DNA of 8,445 nucleotides from Kuafuiihalomonas sp964477875 (GCA_964477875.1 CAYZFR010000176.1:1-8445); one strand, 5' to 3'. Positions 1 to 7,045 are shown, counted from the stretch's first letter. Translations and numbers: made by a program. The notes: generated from the letters alone by a model not told the origin.

Positions 1-49
1 GGCGACCACCGAGATCTACACTCTTTCCCTACACGACGCTCTTCCGATC
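1..49 (+). other. Illumina sequencing adapter (assembly contamination)
   Basis: Bases 1-49 match the Illumina TruSeq universal adapter from its ninth base to the base before its terminal T; base 50 is C rather than T. The stretch is AT-balanced, unlike the GC-rich DNA after it. On the minus strand it reads as the peptide GRASCRERV, a familiar signature of adapter read-through in predicted proteins. It is synthetic, marks a contig end, and should be trimmed. Genomic sequence begins at about base 50. The match is from memory of the adapter sequence, but it is long and without gaps. Confidence 0.97.
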
Positions 50-684
50 CGACCCGCCCTTCGCCGCGACAGGTGTTTCTGGAGGCGGCGTCCGTCGAGC
101 GACGAGGCGGCATCGAGCGTGGACTGCAGGCCTGGGGGGCAGCTCGTCACTTGTGGGAAGCGGGTCGTGCCGAGGCGCGTTTCATGTTGGTCCTCGTGAC
201 CGACGAGCCCGATCAGTCGCCGGATCCTCGGCCCGAGCACGCAGCCGCGTTCTTGGCCTTCGGACCAGACCCACGGTTCCTCGATGATGGGCCCCTCGAA
301 CGCCTGGACCTGTGGCTCGTGGGGGGTGGCCGTCAGGGCTGCACGGGCGAAGGCGGGGCGGTCCCGCCCCAGCCGGCCCTCACCTCCTACGTCGAGTCCC
401 TCGGGGGACGGGTCGGGTCCTTGTGCGGCGACTGGAGCCGTAAACTCGTGGAGCTGATGATGGGATTCGGGCCCCCGGACCTGAGCTTGCGCTTGGCTAC
501 CGAGCCCGCCTTCGACGCCATCGAGGTCTTCATCGATGGCGAGGCCGTGCCGGAGACGGCCCCGAGCGGCGTCAGGAATTGGGGCTATGACTTCAGCAAT
601 GGGGCCATCCGTTTTCCGAGTCTTTCGGCTCCAGGACCGGGGAGCGTCGTGGAGGTCTGGTATCGGCCCGCCTGCCTGCGCTGA
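50..684 (+). CDS. vWA-like protein, C-terminal fragment (5' end missing)
   Basis: This is the C-terminal part, about 210 residues, of a larger protein whose start lies beyond the contig edge. The frame is open back through the adapter, so the GTG at 73 is probably an internal codon. Near the N-terminus of the fragment, a GGIERGL segment and then a hydrophobic strand ending TDEPDQS (about nt 181-219) resemble the late part of a von Willebrand A fold, where TDE carries the third MIDAS acidic residue. The DxSxS MIDAS motif would lie upstream and is not visible. Next come a SYVESLGG...CGDWSRKLVELM segment and a terminal beta-rich module (IEVFIDGEAVP, NWGYDFSNGAIRF, GSVVEVWY). That order is typical of secreted or lipoprotein vWA-like proteins of Myxococcota, so an envelope location is likely, but the signal peptide cannot be checked. 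The Uma2 gene follows in the same frame 39 bases after the stop. Confidence 0.62.
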
Positions 685-723
685 TGCTTGCTCGCGGGCT
701 CGGTTCTGGGGGATGACGAAAGC

Positions 724-1296
724 ATGGCGAGCTCGGCCCATGAGGTGCAGCACAGCTACGTCGAGTACTTGGCCTTGGAAGCGGCCAGTAACGTGAAGCA
801 CGAGTTCCTGGGGGGCCACATCTATGCCATGGCGGGGGGCTCGCCCGCTCACGCCGCGCTGACGGCCGCCGTCGCTCGGCACCTGGGCAACGCCGTGGTC
901 GGCGGCGCTTGCCGGGTCTTCAGCTCGGACCTCCGGATCCGGGTCGAGGCGACGGGACTGTCGACTTATCCCGATGTGACCGTCGTCTGTGGGCCGCGGC
1001 AGACGGCCAGCGATGATCCTCATGCGGTCGTCAATCCGAGCGTGCTCGTCGAGGTCCTGAGCCCCTCCACCCGCAAGTACGACCAGACCGAGAAGTTCGA
1101 GCACCTTCAGCAGTTACCGAGCCTTCAGGCCTATGTGCTCGTGGACGTCGAGGCTTCGCACGTCGAAGTTCGGGAGCGGTCGGAGGGGGGCTGGACCTCT
1201 TCGTCCCATGGGCCGCTCGAGACGGCGTTCATCGAAGTTCTGAAGGCCGAGCTCCCAGTCGACGCGATCTACGCCGAAGCCGCCGACCCCGAATGA
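724..1296 (+). CDS. Uma2 family endonuclease (DUF820, PD-(D/E)XK fold)
   Basis: A 190-aa protein of normal length for the Uma2/DUF820 family, whose members have a restriction-endonuclease-like fold. Visible family landmarks are KHEFLGGHIYAMAGGS (residues 25-40, with the early acidic E27), SSDLRIRV (67-74), TYPDVTVV (81-88, D84) and VLVEVLSPSTRKYDQTEK (107-124, with E110 and K124), followed by LPSLQAYVLVD. D84, E110 and K124 are the likely metal-site residues. I chose the ATG at 724. A TTG at 688 in the same frame would add 12 residues, but the first family-like residues come only after the ATG, and a G-rich stretch at about 707-712 could be a weak ribosome site. Uma2 proteins are common, often multicopy and largely uncharacterised. 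No methylase or toxin-antitoxin partner is nearby, so the role is unknown. It may be cotranscribed with the vWA-like gene. Confidence 0.9.
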   Translation: MASSAHEVQHSYVEYLALEAASNVKHEFLGGHIYAMAGGSPAHAALTAAVARHLGNAVVGGACRVFSSDLRIRVEATGLSTYPDVTVVCGPRQTASDDPHAVVNPSVLVEVLSPSTRKYDQTEKFEHLQQLPSLQAYVLVDVEASHVEVRERSEGGWTSSSHGPLETAFIEVLKAELPVDAIYAEAADPE

Positions 1297-1344
1297 GCGC
1301 CGGGGTTTCGAAAAAAAGGTCGCTCACCGGCGCCGAAGCTTCGT
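1294..1344 (-). terminator. Convergent gap with inverted repeats and a T7 run (possible terminator)
   Basis: This 48-bp gap (plus the Uma2 stop codon) separates the tail-to-tail Uma2 and rhomboid genes. It holds three symmetric elements: TGAGCG at 1294-1299 against CGCTCA at 1321-1326; GCGCCGG at 1297-1303 against CCGGCGC at 1327-1333; and a perfect 10-bp palindrome, CGAAGCTTCG, at 1334-1343. A run of seven A at 1311-1317 is a T7 run on the minus strand, 28 bases after the rhomboid stop. The first two stems are mutually exclusive and the T run falls inside their loops, so this is not a textbook intrinsic terminator. The position suggests termination of the minus-strand transcript. Confidence 0.35.
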
Positions 1345-2451
1345 TCAGCGAAGACGCTCCAGGACCGGGCGGAGCTCTTCGAGGGCTTGCTGGTTGCCGG
1401 CGTCGCGGTGGGCGCGGGCGAGCATACGGTAGGTGACCGGGTGGGGGTGCGCGCGGACGGCGAAGCGACAGGCCTCGACGGCGTCGGGCTCGTCCTCGCG
1501 GAGCGCGGACTCGCAGTCCTGGACGGCGAGATACTGAGAGGATTGCTCCCATTCCGCGCCTTCGCGGACGGTGATGAAGAAGAAGGAGCTCGGGTAGGCG
1601 TCGTCGGCCAAAGAGCCGGGCCCTGAGCGGAGCTCGTTCAGCATGGCGGCAAAGCACAGGACGATGCCGGCGAAGACGCCCAGCATGAGGACCGACAGGG
1701 CGCGGTTGGCGGCCACCGACTTGGTGAGGCCGAGGGGCAGGACCTGGCCGAGACCCAGGCCGACCAAGAAGCCGCCCCCGTGGGCGGCGTTGTCGATGCC
1801 GGGGATCAACAGCCCGAAGAGCACCATGTAGATCGCCCAGCGCGCGCACACCTTGACCAGCGCCGCCCCCCGCGGGCCGGCGCGGCGGCCGCCGCTGATC
1901 GCGGCGCCGATCAAGCCCGAGATGGCGCCCGAAGCGCCGACCGATGACGAGAACAAGTTGCCGTTGATCTCTACGTTCCAGGCGTAGCTGGCCATCATCG
2001 AGAGCACGCCGCTGGCGAAGTAGACGACCCACATCTTCTTGCGGTCCAGCAGCTCTTCGATGACCGGACCGATGATGGTGAGGGCATAGAGATTGAAGCC
2101 CAGATGGAGCAGCCCGCCGTGGGCGAACATCGAGGTGACGAAGCGCCACCCCTCGCCCAGCACGATGTCGGGACCGAACAGCGCTCCCAGGACGCGCAGG
2201 CTGTAGGGGCTGAACGAGAACACCTGGGCCGGCCCGGCGACCAGGGCCTGGAACACGAAGAACAGCCCGACGATCAGGGCGATGAGCCCCGTCCCCGGCG
2301 AGGCGCGGAGCTGGGGTGGCAGCAGGTGCTCGACCAGAAAGCCCTCGAGGGCCGTCCCGTGCAGGTAGGTCTTACAACTGCGGCATCGATCCAGCTGGGG
2401 TGTGATCAGCGCGCCGCACTTGGGGCAGGTGCGGACGGAGCGATCGTCCAT
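1345..2451 (-). CDS. Rhomboid family intramembrane serine protease with N-terminal zinc ribbon
   Basis: A 368-aa membrane protein. Residues 9-26 form a zinc ribbon with paired cysteines C9/C12 and C23/C26. The rhomboid domain spans about 55-245. It has HGGLLHLGFN (H111, H116, N120, the oxyanion-side residues), a GASG motif at 172-175 with nucleophile S174, and NAAHGGGFLVG with catalytic H224, so the Ser-His dyad is intact and the protein should be an active protease cleaving transmembrane substrates. A seventh hydrophobic segment (about 252-271) follows. The tail (about 300-368) is soluble and helical, looks like one or two TPR-type repeats, and ends REL-type helices with VLERLR. The ATG at 2451 is the only start that leaves the zinc ribbon at the N-terminus; further upstream the frame runs into the neighbouring gene. 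No clear Shine-Dalgarno is visible. It starts four bases after the stop of the small membrane-protein gene, so the two are probably cotranslated. The substrate is unknown. Confidence 0.93.
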   Translation of the reverse strand: MDDRSVRTCPKCGALITPQLDRCRSCKTYLHGTALEGFLVEHLLPPQLRASPGTGLIALIVGLFFVFQALVAGPAQVFSFSPYSLRVLGALFGPDIVLGEGWRFVTSMFAHGGLLHLGFNLYALTIIGPVIEELLDRKKMWVVYFASGVLSMMASYAWNVEINGNLFSSSVGASGAISGLIGAAISGGRRAGPRGAALVKVCARWAIYMVLFGLLIPGIDNAAHGGGFLVGLGLGQVLPLGLTKSVAANRALSVLMLGVFAGIVLCFAAMLNELRSGPGSLADDAYPSSFFFITVREGAEWEQSSQYLAVQDCESALREDEPDAVEACRFAVRAHPHPVTYRMLARAHRDAGNQQALEELRPVLERLR

Positions 2452-2455
2452 GTCT

Positions 2456-2854
2456 TCATCGGAGCCCGCGGCGCAGGCGCTCGTCGAGCTGTCGCTGCTC
2501 CTCGGGGCTCTGGGGCCGGTCGTAGTCTGGGTTTTCCCCGTGCGAGCGGGGCGCGACGCGCTCTCGGGCCTCGGCCAGGGCCTCGACCCGCCGGCGGGAG
2601 GCGCCCCGTGGCTGGGCGGCGTCCGGGGCTCGGGCTTCTGGCGCCCCCTCGGCCGCTGGACCGTCGAAGAGGGCCCGCGGGGCCTCCTCCCACTGTCGGC
2701 GAGCCATCTCCTTGGCCAGCGGCCAGGCCCGATCCCAGGCCGTGGCCGCCCAGTCCTGGACCCAGTGGCGCAAGGGCCGTCCCTGGTACTCGAGGACGAA
2801 GGAGGCCCACACCAGCCCAGCGAGGAGCAGGATGCGGAACAGGAAGCGGAACAT
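2456..2854 (-). CDS. Small single-pass membrane protein, unknown function
   Basis: A 132-aa protein I do not recognise. Residues 2-21 are a hydrophobic anchor with basic residues at positions 3 and 7 (MFRFLFRILLLAGLVWASFV), which predicts an N-in, C-out orientation with no signal-peptidase site that I can see. After it comes a tryptophan-rich amphipathic stretch (W31, W35, W40, W44, W55), then an Ala/Pro/Arg-rich linker, and a charged C-terminal helix (SPEEQRQLDERLRRGLR). I chose the ATG at 2854; a TTG at 2890 would add 12 residues ahead of the anchor. No Shine-Dalgarno is evident. The gene is first in a two-gene unit with the rhomboid protease, with four bases between stop and next start. 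This spacing suggests a partner, adaptor or substrate of the protease, but that is inference. Codon usage agrees with it being a real gene: its frame ends exactly where the rhomboid starts. Confidence 0.72.
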   Translation of the reverse strand: MFRFLFRILLLAGLVWASFVLEYQGRPLRHWVQDWAATAWDRAWPLAKEMARRQWEEAPRALFDGPAAEGAPEARAPDAAQPRGASRRRVEALAEARERVAPRSHGENPDYDRPQSPEEQRQLDERLRRGLR

Positions 2855-2972
2855 GGGGCGAGCATGCGACAGCCGCGCCCGGGCCGCCAATTTGTCGCCG
2901 CGTCCCCGGACGAGGCGCCGGTCAAGGCCTCGGATTTGCGAGCGATTCGGAAGGGGACTACCGTTCGAGCCG
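2855..2972. promoter_or_regulatory. Divergent intergenic region (likely two promoters)
   Basis: These 118 bases lie between the divergent starts of the small membrane-protein gene and the MshEN gene, so both promoters should be here or just inside the genes. On the minus strand TTGACC (2925-2920) resembles a -35 box, but no good -10 follows at 16-18 bases. On the + strand an AGGGGA-like stretch at 2952-2957 sits about 15 bases ahead of the ATG at 2973, which is too far for a normal ribosome site. I see no convincing operator or riboswitch. Confidence 0.3.
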
Positions 2973-5117
2973 ATGTCCCCCTCGCCCCCGAGGCTCGGTC
3001 AGCTGCTGGTCGACCTTGGCTTCATCGACGAAGCCCAGCTGGACGCCGCCCTCCGTCAGCAGGAGGAGCGGGGCGGGCGTCTGGGCAAGATCCTGGTCGA
3101 CAACGCCGTCATCACCGAAGAGCGCCTCACCCACGCCCTCTCCCGGCAGCTCGGCATCGACAGCTGCGACCCCGTCGACACCCCCGTCCATCCCAAGGTA
3201 CTGGAGCTCATCCCGGCCGAGACCGCCCTCGAGCTGCGGGTCCTGCCCATGGCGCGCAAGCGCGAAGGGGAGGTGGACGTGGTCTATGTAGCGCTGTCCG
3301 ACCCGCTGGAGCAGCGGGCCATGGAGGCGGTCCGCCAGGCCCTCGGGAACGGGGCCCGGGTCCACTGGATGATCGCCGGCGAGTCCGAGATGGAGCTCGC
3401 GCTGGAGAAGAAGTACGGCCGGCCGGCGCCGCATCAAGCCGCGGTCCGGGCGCAGGAGCCGAGCTTCTATCAAGGCGTTCCGGTCGTCCAAGGGCTGCCT
3501 TTCAAGGCAGATCTGCCCCAGCGCCGGGGTTCGGCGGCGGCGCGACCGTCGCCCCCCGGCCCCGGCGCCAGTATTCCCCAGCCCGGGTCCTCCTCGGGCT
3601 CCGTTCCGGCGGCGGCGCTCGAGTCGCCTTCCGGTCCGAGCTTCACGCCTGCCGCTGATCGAAGCGCGTCCAGCCTCTTCGGCAAGCCAGGCGGCTTCGA
3701 TCTGCAGACCGACTTCGAAGGTCTCGAAGATGACCGCGGCCCGTGGCCGGCCCATTCAGCAGGGCCGGCGGAGGCCCCTGAAGACGGGATCAACTACGAG
3801 GCCTTCGGAACCCTGCAGAGCGTCGACATGCAGCCGGTCGAAGACGAATTCGACGGGATCGAGGGCGTGGACATCGAGGATGGGCCTTCTCACCAGGTCG
3901 AGGCCGAGCCACTGGATCTCTCGCCGGCCCTCGACGGCCCGCCGCAGCCGCCCGATGACGGACCGTCCGCATCCCCCGAAGTCGAAGCCCTCGAGGAAGC
4001 GGACTCCCGAGACATCGAGCCCCTCGACGAGGATGACGTCGAGCCCCTGGATGACGACGTCGAGCTCATCGACGACGTCGAGCCGCTGGACGAGCCGGCA
4101 GAAGACGCGCCAGGCGCGGGCCGCGAGGACGGCTCCTCCGACGTCGTGGCTCTGCCGGCCTCTCCCTCCACCGGCCGACTGGACGGGGGGACGTCCGCGC
4201 TGTCCCCGTCCCGCGAGCGCGAGCGCGAGCGCCCGGCGGCCGGCCTGGAGGCCGTGGGCCCTCAGTCGGAGGTCGAGGCCGAAGCCATCGCCGGCGATGA
4301 GGATTCGGTGGAGGCCATCGCGCCCCCAGCCGACGCGTTCCCCGGCGGCGGTTCGCCAGCCGCGGCTCCCCCCGCCGAGGAAGAGCACGTCTCCGAAGAT
4401 CTCCCGGAATTCTCGCCGGGGGCCCTGAGCGCGTTCTCGGAGCGAGTCTCGCATCCGCCGCCGGTCGTCGCGACCCGGGAGCTGGCGCCACCGCTGGAAG
4501 ACGAGCTGCCTCCGGTCCGAAAGCCTGCGCCTCGGGTCAAGAGCAGTCCGGACCCTGCCCTGAAGTGGGGCGACCTGCTGGAAGGCCTCACCGCGCCCAA
4601 AGCGCCCGCACCTGCGGACGACGCAGAAGGGCCGCGTGAGGCCTCGACCGAGATCGCAGCCGAGCCCCCGAGCGAAGCGACGGGTTTCGAACCCGAGCCG
4701 ACCGCCACCGGCTCCGAGACCCTGGTGGAGGCGACGGCTCTCGAGGCCGGCCCGGAGTCCGAGGTCGAAAGGGAGGCCGTGCCGGAAGCGCCGGAGCCCA
4801 CCGACGACGTCGAGGCGACGCTGGACGTCGGGCCCTCTACCCAGGACGTGGAGCCCGAGCTTGGCGACGCCTTCGCCGAGACCACGTCGGCCGACGGCGC
4901 TTCCGCCAGCTTCGAAGCCGAGCCCACGGCGGATGGCCAGAGCGACGAGATCCAGCCCGAATGGGCCGAGTGGGTGCGGGCGACCCCCAGGGACGCTCTG
5001 CGTTCACGCCTCGCCGCCGCACTGCGGGTCTTGGCCGAGAACGGTCTGTTCGACCTGGAGCGCCTGGAGGCGGAGGTCGAATCCATTCAGGCGAAGAACG
5101 ACGTACGGCTGGAGTGA
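2973..5117 (+). CDS. MshEN (GspE/PilB N-terminal) domain protein with long acidic linker, no ATPase
   Basis: A 714-aa protein. Residues 1-150 are an MshEN / GspE-N domain. Two tandem 24-residue motifs of the c-di-GMP-binding type stand at 7-30 and 36-59, each opening with RLG and closing with ALxxQ, separated by the five-residue spacer EERGG. Motif 1 keeps R7, L8, G9, L12, G16, I18, L23, L27 and Q30. Motif 2 keeps the same positions except that A45 replaces the central glycine. The usual alpha/beta half follows (about 70-148, with VVYVALSDPLEQRAMEAV). In pilus and type II secretion proteins this domain precedes a AAA-type ATPase, but no Walker A or B motif is present. Instead, residues 151-660 are Pro/Ala/Asp/Glu-rich and probably disordered, with DVEPLD-type repeats at about 348-374. 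Residues 663-709 are predicted helical (WAEWVRATPRDALRSRLAAALRVL...). The ATG at 2973 starts just before motif 1; 87 upstream codons are open but run across the divergent genes. No signal peptide is seen, so it is probably cytoplasmic. It is likely a c-di-GMP-responsive scaffold, by inference. Confidence 0.85.
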   Translation: MSPSPPRLGQLLVDLGFIDEAQLDAALRQQEERGGRLGKILVDNAVITEERLTHALSRQLGIDSCDPVDTPVHPKVLELIPAETALELRVLPMARKREGEVDVVYVALSDPLEQRAMEAVRQALGNGARVHWMIAGESEMELALEKKYGRPAPHQAAVRAQEPSFYQGVPVVQGLPFKADLPQRRGSAAARPSPPGPGASIPQPGSSSGSVPAAALESPSGPSFTPAADRSASSLFGKPGGFDLQTDFEGLEDDRGPWPAHSAGPAEAPEDGINYEAFGTLQSVDMQPVEDEFDGIEGVDIEDGPSHQVEAEPLDLSPALDGPPQPPDDGPSASPEVEALEEADSRDIEPLDEDDVEPLDDDVELIDDVEPLDEPAEDAPGAGREDGSSDVVALPASPSTGRLDGGTSALSPSRERERERPAAGLEAVGPQSEVEAEAIAGDEDSVEAIAPPADAFPGGGSPAAAPPAEEEHVSEDLPEFSPGALSAFSERVSHPPPVVATRELAPPLEDELPPVRKPAPRVKSSPDPALKWGDLLEGLTAPKAPAPADDAEGPREASTEIAAEPPSEATGFEPEPTATGSETLVEATALEAGPESEVEREAVPEAPEPTDDVEATLDVGPSTQDVEPELGDAFAETTSADGASASFEAEPTADGQSDEIQPEWAEWVRATPRDALRSRLAAALRVLAENGLFDLERLEAEVESIQAKNDVRLE
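4014..4094 (+). repeat. Acidic DVEPLD repeat tract in the MshEN gene
   Basis: Four units related to (D/I)xEPLD, namely IEPLDE, VEPLDD, VELIDD and VEPLDE, follow one another in the encoded protein (residues 348-373). At DNA level the 10-mer GACGTCGAGC recurs at 4035-4044, 4056-4065 and 4074-4083. Spacing and wobble bases differ between copies, so the repeat is diverged rather than a fresh tandem duplication. The strong acidic charge suggests an extended linker or an interaction surface. A separate short (GCGAGC)n run at about 4213-4232 encodes the charged RERERERER stretch. Confidence 0.7.
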
Positions 5118-5932
5118 GTGCGCACGTAGCCCAGTCGTTCGTAGAGCTTCTTGGCCGACTCGTTGTCTTCGTTCACGAGCAGGCAGGCCCGGGGCGAGCG
5201 GTCGAGGATCCAGCCGGTGACCCAGCTCGTCCCCTTCAGGCCCAGGCCCCGATGGCGCTGGGCGGGGGGAACGAAGATCCCCTCCACCTGGCCCCCAAAG
5301 GGCGATAGCGCCGCGACGTTGCTCTTGAAGGCCAAGCCCTCCGGCGTCGTGAGCACGAAATCCCGACCCCGCTCCAGCCGATTCTTGATTCGGCTGCGGA
5401 ACAGGCTCGGGTTGCGGGCCTGGGGATCGTCGCCGGCCTCCTCCCGGGCCATCTCCGCCGACGCCTCCACCAGCGCGTCCAGATCTCCGAGCTCGGCCGG
5501 TCTCAGCTCGATGCCGGTGGCGGGCCGGAACATCTCGTCGCGGACGACGAAAGCGAGCTGATCCCGATGCAGGCGCGGCCGAAAGCCTCGGGGGACCCAG
5601 GCGCGGAGGAGGTAGTCCACGACCGAGCGCTCGCCGACCACCACCCGGATCACCTGTGGGTTGCGGGCCCCCAGCTCCACCAGCGCGTCCAAGGCCGGGA
5701 CCTGCTCCAGCACCGGCAGCACGATCCCGTGGTCCGAGACATAGACCAGGCCCTGAACCCGCCGCTGCTCGTCCTTGTGCGCGAAGAGCCAGGCCTTCTG
5801 GGTCCGGTTCGAGCGCCGCAGGCCGCCCTCGCCGAGCCAGCCTGCAATGACCAAAGTGTGCTCGGGCTGGCGAGCGCAGAATTCCAGGGCCTCGGCTTCG
5901 GCTCCCGGTCCCAGCTGCACCAGTTGCGACAC
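5087..5932 (-). CDS. GNAT family N-acetyltransferase, two-domain (DUF4081-like N-terminus)
   Basis: A 281-aa protein. The C-terminal GNAT domain (about 140-281) shows the acetyl-CoA loop RHRGLG at 226-231 after the beta-4 strand QVEGIFVPP, and the late helix-strand motif NESAKKLYERLGY at 257-269. The N-terminal half (about 1-130) resembles the DUF4081 region that precedes GNAT domains in some bacterial acetyltransferases; this is by pattern and less certain. The acceptor is unknown, and a small molecule or a protein N-terminus or lysine is possible. The GTG at 5932 is the chosen start. A GGAGG at 5950-5946 lies 13 bases upstream, longer than ideal, and an in-frame CTG at 5941 would fit that ribosome site better. 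The gene follows asd by 52 bases and is probably in the same transcript. Its last 31 bases overlap the end of the convergent MshEN gene. Confidence 0.88.
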   Translation of the reverse strand: MSQLVQLGPGAEAEALEFCARQPEHTLVIAGWLGEGGLRRSNRTQKAWLFAHKDEQRRVQGLVYVSDHGIVLPVLEQVPALDALVELGARNPQVIRVVVGERSVVDYLLRAWVPRGFRPRLHRDQLAFVVRDEMFRPATGIELRPAELGDLDALVEASAEMAREEAGDDPQARNPSLFRSRIKNRLERGRDFVLTTPEGLAFKSNVAALSPFGGQVEGIFVPPAQRHRGLGLKGTSWVTGWILDRSPRACLLVNEDNESAKKLYERLGYVRTHSSRTSFFA

Positions 5933-5984
5933 TCCGGCCAGGCTACCTCCGAGTCGGGTTTGGGCCCAGACGGATCGAGCCGGC

Positions 5985-7045
5985 TCAGAGACGTCCGCGC
6001 GAGGCGAGGTCTTCGGCCACCAGGACTGCGCCCTTGGCGGCCCCCATCTTGGTGTTGTGCGATACGAGCACGAAGCGGAGGGCGTGAGGGCCCAGCACCT
6101 CTTCGCTGCGCAGGCGGCCGACGGTGGTCGTCATGCCGCCGTCCTGCTCGCGGTCGAGGCGCACCTGGGGTCGGTCGGCCTGGTCGAGGACGGTCACCCA
6201 TTTTTCGGGGGCGGTGGGGTGGGTCCCCGGATTCACCGCTCGGCCGAAGCCCTCCAGGGCGGCGCGGGCCGCCTCCACCGTGCATGGCCGAGTGAAGGAA
6301 GCCACGACGCTCTCGGTGTGGCCCTCCAGAACCGGGACCCGGGTGCAGGTTGCGCTCACGGCGATCTGGGCCGGCTGCTCTGCGCTGCCGAGGAGCTTTT
6401 TCGTCTCGCGTTCGACCTTGGCCTCTTCGCCTTTGATGTACGGCACCACGTTGTCGACCACGTCCATGGCCAGAACGCCCGGGCTGCGGCCGGCGCCGCT
6501 CACCGCCTGCATCGAGGTCAGCACGACGCGCTCGGCGCCGAAGGCCTGGTGCAGGGGAGCGAGCGCGATCGCGAGGCCGGTCGTCGTGCAGTTCGGTATC
6601 GGAACTACGAAGCCCTTCCACCCGCGGGCTTCGCGCTGGCGGTCGATGAGCGTGGCGTGATCGCCGTTGATGGCGGGGATGATCAGGGGGACGTCGTCCT
6701 CGTAGCGAAAGGCGCTGGCGGTGGAGACGACGGGGGTGGTGGCGGCGTACTGGGCCTCCAGGCTGCGGGCGGCGTCGGACTCGATGGCGCTGAACACGAC
6801 GTCCATCCCCGTCAGATCCAAGTTCCGGCCGTCCACGACCTCCATGTCGCCGTAGGCGGAGAGGGCGGCTTCGTCGGTGTACCACGCCAGACGGTCGTCG
6901 GGCAGCGTGACGGCCTGACGCAGCGTCTTGCCGGCCGACCGCTCGGACGCGGCCAAACGCGTGACCTGGATGAAGGGATGGGTGCGAAGGGCCGACAAGA
7001 ACTGCTGGCCTGCGATGCCGGTCGCACCCACGAGCGCGCAGCGCA

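Noticed and set aside
16..1104. Long minus-strand open frame (362 codons) opposite the vWA-like and Uma2 genes
   Set aside because: Its N-terminal part is antisense to the well-supported Uma2 gene and its other end is translated adapter (GRASCRERV). It has no recognisable domain and is a shadow of high-GC codon bias.
724..1296. Uma2 nuclease as part of a restriction or defence system
   Set aside because: No methyltransferase, specificity subunit, helicase or toxin-antitoxin partner is visible nearby. Uma2 genes are common and scattered, so a defence role is not supported here.
2920..2925. TTGACC as a sigma-70 -35 box for the minus-strand pair
   Set aside because: The six bases 16-18 positions downstream are GC-rich and do not resemble a -10 box, so I do not call a promoter.
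2402..3658. + strand open frame crossing the rhomboid start, small gene and MshEN N-terminus
   Set aside because: It runs antisense to one gene pair and out of frame with the MshEN gene, is Pro/Arg/Gly-rich, and has no domain.
4213..4232. (GCGAGC)n run as a microsatellite or phase-variation tract
   Set aside because: There are only about three units, and changing the number of six-base units would keep the frame, so it could not switch the gene off. It is better read as the RERER stretch of the linker.
3756..4454. Minus-strand open frames under the acidic linker of the MshEN gene
   Set aside because: The linker's biased codons leave several antisense frames open. They lack start context and recognisable sequence, and the + strand frame begins with a clear MshEN domain.
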